The notes beneath the pieces are model-generated. The model did not search any database. It was given only the letters and a program-made list of their open reading frames with translations, and was not told the origin of the DNA. Below, piece by piece: positions 20,401 to 28,176 of a stretch of 64,000 bases of DNA. Positions within the stretch are counted from its first letter, which is position 1. Each line of letters starts with the position of its first letter. The DNA is from Demequina sp. NBRC 110057 (lineage in GTDB: Bacteria > Actinomycetota > Actinomycetes > Actinomycetales > Demequinaceae), in assembly GCF_002090175.1 (NCBI RefSeq), contig NZ_BBRN01000006.1, forward strand, positions 186,001 to 250,000, written 5' to 3'. Made by a program: the position numbers and the translations under genes.

Positions 20401-22547
20401 CCCACGCAGTTGCTGAGGTCGTTCAGCGGCAGCGTGGCGCCCGAGTCGCCGTCGAAGTTCATGACGACGTTGGGGCGCACCGTGGTGCCAGGCGGGAACC
20501 CGTCTTCGTCCCCGGAGGTGAACACGAACTGCAGGCCGCCGATGTCGTCGGGGCCCGGCGGCGCGTTGCCCGCGATGTCGTAGGACCACGGGGAGGCGGT
20601 CGACGGCACGTCGACCACGAGCGGCTCCCACGAGTCGCCGTCCCAGTAGTTCACCGTGAGGGTGGCGCCGTCGGGGATCTGCACGCTCGTGATGCGCTCG
20701 GGGTTAAACGCGTCCCAGAACACATCCGAACCAGGCGACGCGGGGTCCTGGACCACGATGGTCTCTGCCCCCACTGTCGACGAGCCGGTGGGGTCGGCAC
20801 CGTCGGCGGGGCGGCCCGCAATGCCTCCCGCCAGCTCGAGGACGGTCCACTCGCCGTCCTCGCCAAGGATCGTGCTAGGCACGATCGACTTGCCGGAGGT
20901 GGGCGTGAGCGTCTCGAGATAGGCGTACAGGGTGTCGTCGTCGGTCGCGGTGTTGCTCGCGCCGCCGTCGGTCGTGCCCTCGGTGGTCATCTCGTTGTCG
21001 AGCGGCGTGAGCGTCGCGCCGTCCTCGGCGTCGGTGCCGACGGTCGCGACGACGGTGCCGGTCTCCCCCGGCTCCATCTCGCCCGTGAAGTCGATGCGGA
21101 ACCGGGCGACGTCACAGTCCGCGGGCGGATCGGCGGGAAGCGCTCCCTCGGCAAAGTCCGTAGGGCCCGCCGTGTCGCCGCCGGCGCAGTAATAGGTCAC
21201 CGACGCGCCCGTGGCGCCGTCGGGCCACACCGGGGCAGAGGCGAAGCCCTCAAACGACATGGCGTCGTCGAACCCGGGAGCGAACAGGTCGCCGGTGGAC
21301 GACGGCTCGATGATCGACAGCTCGGCAACGGGGAGGTCGCCGGCCACCCCGGCGGTGAGCGTCGCGTCGGACGTCTCGCCGTGGAGGACCGAGACCGGGT
21401 CGAAGGACTTGTCGGCGGTGACGTCGGGAAGGTTGGCCTCGATCGTGTAGTCGGCGTCGCCCGTGGCGGTCGCGTCCTCGCCGTCGCGCTCGACCGTGGA
21501 GCTCACGGTGTTGTCGACCACGAGGTTCTCGGCGAGGTCGCCCACGTCGCGTTGCGTCGCGTCGATCGAGATGTCGACCGACGAGTCGGGAAAGATGAAA
21601 CTGTCGTCGGACGTCGAGAAGGTGATCCTCACCCCCAGCACCTCGTCGGGGTCGACGCCGCCGGGAAGTGCGGCGCTGGTGCCGGGGGTGCCCGAGATCC
21701 ACCCGCCGTCGGTGTACACGTCGACCTGGACGAGGTCGGCATCGGCCGGGAAATCGCCGATGCTCAGGTCCTCGAACGCGAGGTAGTCGAAGGGGTTGGG
21801 GGACGCCGTCGGGTCCGCGGGCTCGACGATCACCATCTCGTCGGCGCCCGTCTCCGAGGTGTTCGACGCGGTGATGTCGATGGTGGTGGGCGTGCCCACA
21901 CCGGCGAGCGCCGAGTCCGGGGTGAAGGTCTTCTCCACGTCCGTGTCGAGGACGAGCGGCACATCCGCGATCACTCCCGCATCGTCCGCCGCGGGCTCCG
22001 TGTCGGGGTTCGAGGCCGTGAAGATGGCGGTGTTGTTGACGAGGTTGCCGTCATCGTCGTACGTGAGGCTGTCGGCCACCACCGGGATCTGGATCGTCGC
22101 CGTGGTGCCCTGCAGCATGCCGACACCGCCCTCGGGGTCGTCCAGGGGCGTCGTGAAGGCGATCTCGACCGAGGAGTCACCCGCGTCGCCCGTCGTGGTG
22201 AACGTGTTGTCCGAGGTGATCACCTGGGGTGGACCCGTGAGGTGGATCTGTGGCGGCAGGTCGTCGAGGACGAGCGCATCGGTACAGCCCGAGTTCGGGA
22301 TCGCGCTCGAGTACACGCAGCTGATCTGGATGGTGTAGATGAACTCTTCACCAGGGACGATGGTGTCCGTGGAAGCCGTCTTGGTCAACGACAACCCAGC
22401 GGGACCCTCGGCGCTCGCCGGGACCGCGAAGGTCACCAGCGCCGCAAGCACCAGGACCATGGTGGAGGCCATGGTGCGAGATCGCCGCGCGATCATGCTT
22501 CGCGCGCCACCACGTGACCGCCGCTCACTGTGCTTCGTTGACCGCAC
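14469..22547 (-). CDS. Giant LPxTG cell-wall-anchored repeat protein (2692 aa)
   Basis: Signal peptide near residues 25-46 (hydrophobic run ending AVPASA), then a highly acidic exported region. Residues about 50-1790 hold long DUF11-like Ig-type repeats that keep restarting with a DKxFxP motif (VEKTFTPDS, ADKSFDPVS, SGKSIVPST, VDKTFGPTA). Residues about 1800-2650 hold seven shorter DUF5979-like repeats of about 120 residues, of two alternating kinds. The end is the sortase signal LPTTG, a membrane helix and RRRR. It is therefore a wall-attached surface stalk or adhesin. A GTG at 22547 gives the longest protein; the ATG at 22496 also leaves a normal signal peptide. No sortase gene is nearby. 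Confidence 0.92.
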   Translation of the reverse strand: MRSTKHSERRSRGGARSMIARRSRTMASTMVLVLAALVTFAVPASAEGPAGLSLTKTASTDTIVPGEEFIYTIQISCVYSSAIPNSGCTDALVLDDLPPQIHLTGPPQVITSDNTFTTTGDAGDSSVEIAFTTPLDDPEGGVGMLQGTTATIQIPVVADSLTYDDDGNLVNNTAIFTASNPDTEPAADDAGVIADVPLVLDTDVEKTFTPDSALAGVGTPTTIDITASNTSETGADEMVIVEPADPTASPNPFDYLAFEDLSIGDFPADADLVQVDVYTDGGWISGTPGTSAALPGGVDPDEVLGVRITFSTSDDSFIFPDSSVDISIDATQRDVGDLAENLVVDNTVSSTVERDGEDATATGDADYTIEANLPDVTADKSFDPVSVLHGETSDATLTAGVAGDLPVAELSIIEPSSTGDLFAPGFDDAMSFEGFASAPVWPDGATGASVTYYCAGGDTAGPTDFAEGALPADPPADCDVARFRIDFTGEMEPGETGTVVATVGTDAEDGATLTPLDNEMTTEGTTDGGASNTATDDDTLYAYLETLTPTSGKSIVPSTILGEDGEWTVLELAGGIAGRPADGADPTGSSTVGAETIVVQDPASPGSDVFWDAFNPERITSVQIPDGATLTVNYWDGDSWEPLVVDVPSTASPWSYDIAGNAPPGPDDIGGLQFVFTSGDEDGFPPGTTVRPNVVMNFDGDSGATLPLNDLSNCVGSDSESPSGTESGSSQSCATIDVLDPEDPDGEGVGDLVDKNWLGGDPPTVFARSHEQATARITWSTGGYSNAETVTVTDVPGPPDDVADSVYDSFDLVSVEPITPDTDEYIAYDAVESVMLYNSVSGDWELPTDNPCGAEDTVTAACTGTFPGVTLTDAERETTTSVRLIFVESPDRSLSTDPSTPPVGSGVARSIDNTRPIDLVFEVRDWRRSAPAEPVTGHTLLNDDTDEGLVWNEVNATADFTDRDDISDTEQDDIVILDDTLGVSVDKTWSDNEVGIPPYLPTDQEDYPHAPISLTATNSSTAASVDDMAVCDGVTCLGPYPFEETTFEYFNFDGFTQITMPTGATGVTITLYDAAGDELISTTSTDEAIGWEADEVPFDAVAGLTVEWEGRIEAGASGTVAFGTQLRKDMRTSGTPIDDLTDPGTVVPNIAFAQVDDAGRDTDVQPDPPVDDDTAEATLTPFEIGLAVDKTFGPTADDQSDTFTQTEPDQSEFVMTLRSQPSEGARPAQVVVSDVDPTFWNQYEFVRIDDSFALEDPVDQIQMSVLVGQTFTGDPGGDLTVTGGMTVGGATASAPVLPGGVTGEMVQGVTFTMSRSDGEQWEGPVHPIQDIPIVVQRRDEMLSGGEVPTDLLGNEPAPGETEAGHTINTVNGEIESYLDTIGGDPLVIEAEPDDAEVIYAHSITAVDVVKSPSGSVSPGAVIPYTLTFTNTGDTPIYNPVFTDTIETDGDGPLLEIDPSATETGESPYAFSLSGTDPDAEDGLPLPTDEADITIVEAPEGGAPETITFSFPDGYTLGVGQTYTITIDMITRDALPANTVVDNTATVDGDRPFDACNGEDLDPAVETCDGSTSVTVAAGGAIRAVKKVKADDPSLGTTSAVEGAECVADEDGFYSAPCIPITAPGSTETWQLDITNTGNVDLDQVGIIDRVPEVGDQTALEHFDRGSEWTPILVDPFTGDDHPFANPEVYLTTDAQPCTADLELGFGNCPDGAWTPLDEFGDDYSDVTGIAYIFDFRAIAPLGPGETFTIEFQTRTPVNSPTDGPDTIAWNTVAAGARVDGSDEYILPTEGNKIGVALATGPLSVLKTVSGEASSYAPDTLTVELVCTVDVDGEPVEAHRETLTLTPGVQLTIEDLPYGAECVLEEGDNGQTDSTSVTATVDREDQVLQLTSLDNVYEEASLLVSKDVVGSSGNGGADPADAGPFPVWVTCEFLDEQVWADGYGPVLAGGQVRPMLVLLSDDEEFLFTGLPAGAECTVTELLIDESPATVSIIVTTADGSTTVEDNAADVILTPDDPQSATDPGTTTTAEITNLYGETSLTLDKQPVGPAADEAGSGPFVFDVVCVYDRPLPLPDVTTYEGAVTLGGDDSLTQTIDGIIIGSECVVTETDDGGADGWLFGIDDATPAEPQVDDDGNPFVELTADEVDEDGVTVVAQDIFEQRVPLDITKTIDDAVQNQDGVSPPLGPFTVEVTCTYGAGTVYEREVFADGYDADNPMVVTFDPDETVTLTGLPSNSECVLSETDVAGSSDTSITVTTADGSTTTPGTDATFTLPPVEDGGTSAVIEVVNEYPVGSLLLSKELTGDGADELGTGPFTLHVRCVWAGPTLAQSAVVWNGDVVLGGDQPLETQIDGIVAGSVCIVTEPDDGGADYTEFSPGNPGGSRSVVTIVEGEDEAVEVVVTNRFEALASLAITKQVDESVANADGEVPDFGPYVVSVMCTYTDPAGDEHDVYAEGREPLIPGAPMLVVLDDGETVTLTGLPSTSECVVTELVDGAAASTTVTVTTADAGEATVDGTSSSLVLTEGDSNSALVTNTFAVGALAIEKIVGGNDAEERGAGPFEFSVVCTWDRGVGDPVETWSGSVTLGGDEPLETQIDGIAAGSDCVVTETDTGGADDTRLTPAGEDDRQATVTIASGTTVTVSAYNLFDSEEPPTDGGGFLPTTGFDGWWIAIVAAVLLALGIVIAVVTRRRR

Positions 22548-22586
22548 CGTTGTGCCCCCATGCCTCGCCTGCCCTTGCGGTCAACG
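22536..22586. promoter_or_regulatory. Inverted repeat upstream of or over the surface-protein start
   Basis: CGTTGACCGCA (22536-22546) and TGCGGTCAACG (22576-22586) are a perfect 11-bp inverted repeat with 29 bases between. The left arm covers the possible GTG start of the giant gene; if translation starts at 22496 the repeat lies wholly in the leader. It could be an operator for the divergent TetR gene or an mRNA hairpin. Confidence 0.55.
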
Positions 22587-22694
22587 GTAACGCACAAACC
22601 CTCCCAATGTGGAGAACGAAATGTCCCCAATATGCCTGGTACCACCGGGCTCGCTCCATCGACGTGGGCCATGTTCCGGGGCCCCGCCCGCCCC

Positions 22695-22700
22695 TAGGAT
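22695..22700 (+). promoter_or_regulatory. Leaderless -10 hexamer of the TetR gene
   Basis: TAGGAT ends six bases before the ATG at 22707. Confidence 0.55.
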
Positions 22701-22706
22701 GGCCGC

Positions 22707-23372
22707 ATGCCACGCCAGCCCCGCCGCGACGCCGTCGCCAACCGCGAGCGACTGATCGACGCGGCCTTCGAGCTCCTCGCCGAGCGGGACGCGGACCTCA
22801 CGGTGCGGGAGCTCGCGCTCGCCACCGGCCACGGCATCGGCACCGCGTACCGGCACTTCCCGACACACGACGACCTGATCAAGGCCCTCTACGACCGCGC
22901 GATCACGCGCCTGGGCGAGAGCATCACGGGAGTGTCCACCACTGGCACCGCCTGGGATCGCGTCGCGGGGCTGCTGGAGTCCATCACCTTCACCTTCGCC
23001 GACTTCCCCGCCCTGCGCACCGTCATGCGTCGCATGTACGACGTAGACCCTCACTACCGGCCGGGCGGCACCTTCACGGCGGCCCTTGAGCACCTCATCG
23101 ACGCGGCGGTAACGGAAGGGTCGATGCGCCCGGGGATCACCGGCGGCGACCTCACCCTCACGGCCTTCGCGCTCGCCGGAGTCGTGGGGCGACCGACCGG
23201 CGTGGAGCGCGACATGTTGCGCCGCCAACTCGCCTTTGTGCTTGAGGGCATGCGCGCCGGCCACGACGCCGTCCCGGTGCCGCAGGCCGCGATGGACGAG
23301 GTCGAATTCCACGTGTTCGTGCACCGGGCCAACGCCCCCGCGCGCGCTGGGGTGGACGCGCAGTCCGGCTAG
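22707..23372 (+). CDS. TetR-family transcriptional regulator
   Basis: A 221-residue dimeric repressor. The N-terminal helix-turn-helix spans about residues 8-55 (ANRERLIDAAFELLAERDADLTV with GTAYRHFPTHDDLIKALY). The C-terminal ligand domain resembles the SbtR-like/KR family, with LESITFTFADFPALRTVMRRMYDVDP. The ligand is unknown. It is divergent from the giant surface-protein gene and shares its upstream region, so that gene is a reasonable target; the inverted repeat at 22536-22586 is a candidate operator, though it is large for a TetR site. Confidence 0.87.
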   Translation: MPRQPRRDAVANRERLIDAAFELLAERDADLTVRELALATGHGIGTAYRHFPTHDDLIKALYDRAITRLGESITGVSTTGTAWDRVAGLLESITFTFADFPALRTVMRRMYDVDPHYRPGGTFTAALEHLIDAAVTEGSMRPGITGGDLTLTAFALAGVVGRPTGVERDMLRRQLAFVLEGMRAGHDAVPVPQAAMDEVEFHVFVHRANAPARAGVDAQSG

Positions 23373-23411
23373 CCCTAGACCGTCGCACCACCGTATGGGA
23401 CGCTTGCGGCC

Positions 23412-24278
23412 ATGAAGACAGCCTCGCGCTCCCTGGTCCTCGCCCTCGTGAGCGCCCTCGCGCTCACCGGATGCATCCGGGTCGAGATGAACGTCACGCT
23501 CAACGAGGACGACACCGTCAGCGGCGACATGCTAATGGCGGTCGAGAGCGGCTCGGGCGAGCTGCTCGGCGTGACCGACGACGAACTCATCGACCAGATG
23601 TTCGGCGATGTCGACAGCAGCTTCCCCGACGGTGAGGTCACGGACTACGCCGAGGACGACTACATCGGCAAGCAGGTCTCCTTCGACGAGCAGCCGTTCT
23701 CGGCGCTCGACTTCGACTCCGACGAACTGTCGATCACCCGCGAGGACGACGAGTACGTGGTGGAGGGCGCCCTGTCTGTCGGCGAGGAGGCCGGTGACCT
23801 CAGCGACCTTCCCTCCGAAGCGAGCATGACGCTGTCGCTCACGTTCCCCGGCGAGGTGACCGAGACCAATGGAGAGCTCGACGACTCCGGCCGCACCGTG
23901 ACGTGGGACCTCATCGACGGCCCCGAGACCATCGAGGCCCGCGGTGGGGCGACCGCAGACGGATCGTTCCCGCTGTGGATCGTGCTCGTGGTGGGGCTCG
24001 CGCTAGGAGTCGGCGCGGGCATCGTCCTGGTGGTGGTCACGCGTCGCCGTGCCGGCGCCCAGGAGCAGCCCGCGACCGAGGCTGGGGCGGCCGATGCCGG
24101 CGCCGAGTTTGCGCCCGAGCCCACCCTCCCGACGCCGACGGTCGTGCCGGGCGAGGCCCCCACGGAGCCGGTCACCACGAGCCCCGCGGAGCCGACCGAC
24201 ACCCCCGCACCCGGGGACTCCGCGGCAACCGACGACACCGCCGCACCCGAGGACGAGGACCGCCCCGACCAGCGGTGA
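23412..24278 (+). CDS. LppM-like lipoprotein with C-terminal membrane helix
   Basis: A 288-residue exported protein. A signal peptide ends in the lipobox LTGC (Cys18-19), followed by RVEMNVTLNEDDTVSGD, the beginning of the LppM domain that in Mycobacterium tuberculosis belongs to a lipoprotein affecting phagocytosis. A transmembrane helix lies at about 185-207 (LWIVLVVGLALGVGAGIVLVVV) and the last 80 residues are Pro/Thr/Glu-rich and cytoplasmic. Its stop overlaps the GTG of the next gene (GTGA), which encodes a protein of the same design. Function in this organism is unknown. Confidence 0.8.
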   Translation: MKTASRSLVLALVSALALTGCIRVEMNVTLNEDDTVSGDMLMAVESGSGELLGVTDDELIDQMFGDVDSSFPDGEVTDYAEDDYIGKQVSFDEQPFSALDFDSDELSITREDDEYVVEGALSVGEEAGDLSDLPSEASMTLSLTFPGEVTETNGELDDSGRTVTWDLIDGPETIEARGGATADGSFPLWIVLVVGLALGVGAGIVLVVVTRRRAGAQEQPATEAGAADAGAEFAPEPTLPTPTVVPGEAPTEPVTTSPAEPTDTPAPGDSAATDDTAAPEDEDRPDQR

Positions 24279-25081
24279 GCGCCTCCTCCCCTCGCCTCGC
24301 CGCCGCGGCCCTCGTCGCCGGGCTCGCCCTCACCGGGTGCGTGCGAGCGACGGTCGACACGACCATCGGCGCCGACGACACGTTCAGCCAGCACACCGTC
24401 GTGGCGTACAGCGACGACGCAGCGCACCAGCTCACCGACTACCTGGGGGCCGACGTCGACGCGCTCGTGGGTGGCATCGCCGATAGCGATGACTTCCTCG
24501 CCTTCCAGGCCGCGCACCCGGGCCAGGTGACCCTCGCCGACTATGACGACGGCGAACTCACCGGGGTCGAGCTGACCCTGACGGACATCCCCCTCGACGA
24601 CTTCACGGAGGCGTCGACCCAGGCGCTCGCGAGCGTCGACGCCAGCGCGACGCTGTCCGACGACGACGGCCAGTACGTCCTTACCGTGACGCGGGCCGAC
24701 GGCGCCGACCTCTCCGCGCTCGCTCCCGGCGGCGCGAACCTGGAGCTGGCCGAGGCCGCGGTGGACGTCGCCGCCACCTTCACCTTCCCCGGCCTGGTCA
24801 CGGAGGCGACCGCCGGCGACATCGACGGCCACACGGTGACCTTGGGGCTCGCGGACCTCGCGACCACGCCGGAAATCAGGATCGTCGCCGATGCGACACC
24901 CGCCGTGAACTGGGGGCCCATCCTGGTGGCGGGCGGTGTGGCGCTGGGCCTCGCCGTCATCATCGGCGGCGCGGCGTGGCTCATCGTCGACGACCGCCGC
25001 ACGTCGCGGCGCACGTCCCTGCCGCCGCATGCCACGGGCTCCGACCCCAGCGGGCCGGGCGTCCTCGATCGCCCCGAGTGA
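24275..25081 (+). CDS. Second LppM-like lipoprotein
   Basis: A 268-residue paralogue of the preceding gene, translationally coupled to it by GTGA. A signal peptide ends LALTGC, the domain starts VRATVDTTIGADDTFSQH, and a membrane helix lies near residues 215-237, followed by a short Arg-rich tail. Similarity to the first copy is strongest in the early D-D-T strand and in the TFTFPGLVTEATAGDIDGHTV segment. The tandem pair suggests a two-subunit surface complex, but no partner enzyme is present. The next gene (MFS transporter) starts 11 bases later and may share the transcript. Confidence 0.78.
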   Translation: MSASSPRLAAAALVAGLALTGCVRATVDTTIGADDTFSQHTVVAYSDDAAHQLTDYLGADVDALVGGIADSDDFLAFQAAHPGQVTLADYDDGELTGVELTLTDIPLDDFTEASTQALASVDASATLSDDDGQYVLTVTRADGADLSALAPGGANLELAEAAVDVAATFTFPGLVTEATAGDIDGHTVTLGLADLATTPEIRIVADATPAVNWGPILVAGGVALGLAVIIGGAAWLIVDDRRTSRRTSLPPHATGSDPSGPGVLDRPE

Positions 25082-25092
25082 GACGATGGGGT

Positions 25093-26370
25093 GTGCTCGC
25101 CCCCTACCGCTCCATCCTGACGCGCCCCGGCGCCTCCGCCTTCGCCTTCTCGGGGCTGCTGTCGCGCGTGCCCATGGCGATGTTCAACATCTCGTTCATC
25201 CTCATGGTGCAGATCGAGTACAACAGCTACGAGATGGCCGGCCGCGTCGCCGCCATCGGCATCCTGTGCTGGGCGCTGCAGACCGTTCCCACGAGCCGGC
25301 TCGCGGACCGCATCGGCCAGCGCGCCGCCATGATTCCCCTTGCGTCGCTGCACGTGGTGGGCGCCGCGCTCGGCGTGTGGGCCGCCGTCAACGGCGAGCC
25401 GGAGTGGGTGCTGTGGGTGGCCGTCATCCTCGCGTCGTTCCAGGGCCCGCTCGGGTCGCTGACGCGTGCGCGGTGGTCGCACATGCTGGAGTCGGACGAG
25501 GACATCCACACCGCCTTCGCGCTCGAGGGGGCGCTCGACGAGGTCCTCTTCATCGGCGGGCCCGCCCTCGCGACCATCCTCGCGACCACGGTGTGGCCGG
25601 GCGCGGGAATCATCGTCTCCACCTGCGCGATGATCGTGGGCCTCACGGTGCTGCTGTCGCAGCGCGCCACCGAGCCGCCGCCCCGCAAGGGCTCCGGCAC
25701 GGCGAGCCTCGGCCTGAGGGTGCCCCCGTCGATCATCGCTGTCACCTTCGTGGCGCTCGGCATCGGCACGATGTTCGGCGCACTGGACATCTCGTTCGTC
25801 GCCTTCGCCGAGGAGGTGGGCCACAAGGGGTGGTCGGGCCTCGCACTCGGCGTCGTCGCGTTCGGGTCCTTCACCGGCGGCCTCCTGTACGGCACGCGCC
25901 ACTGGCGCACGCCGCTGTGGAAGCGCCTCATCATCGGTTGCGCGGCCCTCACCGTCGGCATGATCGTGCTCGCGTTCTCGGTGAACCTCGTCATGCTCGC
26001 CGCCGTCGGCTTCTTCGCCGGCGTGGCCATCGCCCCCACGCTGACCAACTGCGACACGGTGGTGCAGCGCGTGGTGTCGCGCAGCCACATCACCGAGGGA
26101 ATGGGGTGGATCCGCATCGGCCAGGGCGTCGGCGTCAGCTTCGGCGCGTGGGCGGGCGGCTGGCTCGTGGATCACCTCGACGCCCAGGCCGGCCTCACGC
26201 TGGCCGCGGGCGCCGCCATCGCCATGCTCGGCCTCGCCCTGGTGACCGCACCGGTGATCCGGCGCGGCACGGAGCGGGCCAGCGGCGAGGAGGGCGACGA
26301 CGCGCCGCCCTCCTCCCTGCATGGGGCCGACGACTGGATCGACGCTCCCCCGGTGCCCCCGAACGCGTAG
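25093..26370 (+). CDS. Major facilitator superfamily transporter
   Basis: A 425-residue integral membrane protein with about 12 hydrophobic segments. The loop after helix 2 has SRLADRIGQRAA, the MFS motif A, and helix 4 has GSLTRARWSHML, as in drug or metabolite exporters annotated as MFS efflux proteins in actinobacteria. The GTG at 25093 (VLAPYRSIL) is the sensible start; the frame is open further upstream inside the previous gene but that part is not protein-like. The C-terminus is acidic and cytoplasmic. The substrate cannot be inferred. It ends one base before the convergent gene. Confidence 0.85.
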   Translation: MLAPYRSILTRPGASAFAFSGLLSRVPMAMFNISFILMVQIEYNSYEMAGRVAAIGILCWALQTVPTSRLADRIGQRAAMIPLASLHVVGAALGVWAAVNGEPEWVLWVAVILASFQGPLGSLTRARWSHMLESDEDIHTAFALEGALDEVLFIGGPALATILATTVWPGAGIIVSTCAMIVGLTVLLSQRATEPPPRKGSGTASLGLRVPPSIIAVTFVALGIGTMFGALDISFVAFAEEVGHKGWSGLALGVVAFGSFTGGLLYGTRHWRTPLWKRLIIGCAALTVGMIVLAFSVNLVMLAAVGFFAGVAIAPTLTNCDTVVQRVVSRSHITEGMGWIRIGQGVGVSFGAWAGGWLVDHLDAQAGLTLAAGAAIAMLGLALVTAPVIRRGTERASGEEGDDAPPSSLHGADDWIDAPPVPPNA

Positions 26371-26371
26371 G

Positions 26372-27637
26372 TCAGCAGCCGCACTCCTGCGCGGTCGTCG
26401 CGGCCGGGGTCGCCTCGCCGTAATACACGTCCACCGCAACAGGAAGCGCATCCGTCTCGGGAGGCGTGAGCCCGGCGTCCTCCGCGAAGGACAGCGGCGC
26501 CTCCAGGGACGCCACAAGCGAGGCCGGATTCTCGTGCAGGTATCCGTCGAACGCGATGGTCGAGTCATCCACCCACCACGGCGAGTAGACCTCACCGATG
26601 GCATCGTCCTGAGTCACGGGGTAGACCACCGTGGTGTCGTCGGAGACGTCGTACACCACCACCTCGTCCGGCAGCAGTCCGTCGGGCTGGTCCGCGCTGG
26701 AGGTGGTGAGCAGTACGCGCGAGCCAGTCGCATCCAACGCCGAACTGGTCACTCCGGGCCACTGTGACGGGCCCATAGCCGACGGCGCGTCCTCCCAGGT
26801 CGAGGCCTTCGCCCAACCCTCGTCGGCGGACCAGCGGTAGTAGCCGCCGCCGTTGTCGTTGCGAGCCTCCCACAGTTCGTTTCCGTCGGCGTCGGCCGCG
26901 ATGAAGGTCTCAGCCTCGGCTGGCTCTCCGCCGATGCTGAACTCCACCTCCTCGAGTTCCCCCGTCCGCAGGTCGTACCGTGCCCCGCCGTCTCGGGACC
27001 ACAACCTCACCCCACCGCCTGCCTCGTCCCACGAGACGACGCGCGTGTCGTCCCACCACCCGGCGGGCAGCTGCGCGACCTCGAAGTACACGCCTTCGGG
27101 ACTGTGCAGGTAGAGCACCGCGGGGGGAAGCTGGCCCTCGTATTCGTAGGTCGGCGGGTAGTACAACGCCGCCACCACACCGATGCCCCAGCCGGGTCCC
27201 ACCTCGTCCCAGATCCAGTCCTCCATGACGTAGGCCTCGGGGTAGTCCGGCACGAGCGTGGGATCCAGCGCGTCGTCGACCTCCGGCATGTCCGCGAGCG
27301 CGGGCAGGTCGCCGTTCGCGAGGGACGGCGCCACGCTAGGGCCTGACGATGCCGTGGCAGACGCGGCAGCCTCCGACGATGCCGTCGCCTCCGGTGTCGG
27401 CGAGTGGCTTGCCGGCCCCGCCGGCTCGGGAGCCGCGGTGCCGGTGAGGCCCCAGGCGGCCACGCCGAGCACGCCCACGGCCGCCACGGCGCCCACCGAA
27501 GTCGCGGCGGCGCGCACGGTGCGGCGCCGCCTCACCCGGCTACGCACCCCCGCGGTCACGTCCGCGCTAGCCCCCGGCGCGCGTGCCGCCTCGTCGCCCA
27601 GGTGGGCCGACAACTGTCGCTCGATCTCGTCCATCAT
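26372..27637 (-). CDS. Membrane-anchored protein encoded with the sigma factor (possible anti-sigma or sensor)
   Basis: A 421-residue protein. The cytoplasmic N-terminus is about 45 residues with DVTAGVRSRVRRRRTVR, then comes one helix (about 45-68) and a Pro/Ala/Ser-rich linker. The large outside domain has repeated W-rich strands (VMEDWIWDEVGPGW, RLWSRDGGARYDLRTGELEEVEF) resembling a beta-propeller. It ends in CGC. Its ATG overlaps the stop of the sigma factor gene (ATGA), the usual place of an anti-sigma factor, but I do not recognise a ZAS zinc motif or other known anti-sigma fold. A related protein is encoded at 29343-30392. Function is inferred from context only. Confidence 0.7.
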   Translation of the reverse strand: MMDEIERQLSAHLGDEAARAPGASADVTAGVRSRVRRRRTVRAAATSVGAVAAVGVLGVAAWGLTGTAAPEPAGPASHSPTPEATASSEAAASATASSGPSVAPSLANGDLPALADMPEVDDALDPTLVPDYPEAYVMEDWIWDEVGPGWGIGVVAALYYPPTYEYEGQLPPAVLYLHSPEGVYFEVAQLPAGWWDDTRVVSWDEAGGGVRLWSRDGGARYDLRTGELEEVEFSIGGEPAEAETFIAADADGNELWEARNDNGGGYYRWSADEGWAKASTWEDAPSAMGPSQWPGVTSSALDATGSRVLLTTSSADQPDGLLPDEVVVYDVSDDTTVVYPVTQDDAIGEVYSPWWVDDSTIAFDGYLHENPASLVASLEAPLSFAEDAGLTPPETDALPVAVDVYYGEATPAATTAQECGC

Positions 27638-28176
27638 GCCCTCCGCTGCTCCACGCGGGCGGTCTCCCGCGCATCGGCCACCACGTCGACTCCCAGCTGC
27701 GTGGAGAGTTTGGCGATGCCGTCGTGCACATACCTCTTCACCGACCCGACAGCGATGCCCAAGACCCCCGCCGTCTCCTCGATGCTCAGGTGCTCGAGGT
27801 ACCTCAGCACCACGCAGGCACGTTCCCGCTCGGTCAGCGTGCCGAGCGCCCGCGCGACATCGGCACGGTGCTCGACCACCAGGTCGGGGCCCGCGCCCGT
27901 GTCGGACTCCGAGTAGCCCACCCGTGCGAGCGCTCGCCGCTCCGCGCTGCGCCGGCGCCCACGGTCGATCGCTCGGGAGGCGATGACGCGCCGCACGTAG
28001 CTCTCGGCGGCGGGCGTGGTGGGGAAGCGGCGGCGGCGCGAGAAGGTCTCGACCAGCGCGTCCTGCACCACATCCTCAGCGTGCGCGGCGTTCCCCGTCA
28101 CCATGCGCGCAAACGCGACGAGATCGCGGTACCGGCGCGCCATCAACTCGTCGAGTTGCGGCTCCCACTCAGGCAT
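27634..28176 (-). CDS. ECF-type RNA polymerase sigma factor (SigE-like)
   Basis: A 180-residue sigma-70-family factor. Region 2 (about residues 12-85) includes YRDLVAFARMVTGNAAHAEDVVQDALVETF and YVRRVIASRAIDRGRRR. Region 4 (about 110-165) has LGTLTERERACVVLRYLEHLSIEETAGVLGIAVGSVKRYVHDGIAKL, the -35 recognising helix-turn-helix. Regions 1 and 3 are absent, as in ECF factors of the actinobacterial SigE-like group. It is followed with overlap by a membrane-anchored protein. A TA-rich candidate promoter is not obvious upstream. Confidence 0.9.
   Translation of the reverse strand: MPEWEPQLDELMARRYRDLVAFARMVTGNAAHAEDVVQDALVETFSRRRRFPTTPAAESYVRRVIASRAIDRGRRRSAERRALARVGYSESDTGAGPDLVVEHRADVARALGTLTERERACVVLRYLEHLSIEETAGVLGIAVGSVKRYVHDGIAKLSTQLGVDVVADARETARVEQRRA

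Noticed and set aside
19521..22517. 998-codon plus-strand frame opposite the giant surface protein, and a similar one at 17001-18851
   Set aside because: Arg/Gly/Val-rich composition with no domain; the minus strand encodes recognisable repeats, a signal peptide and LPTTG.
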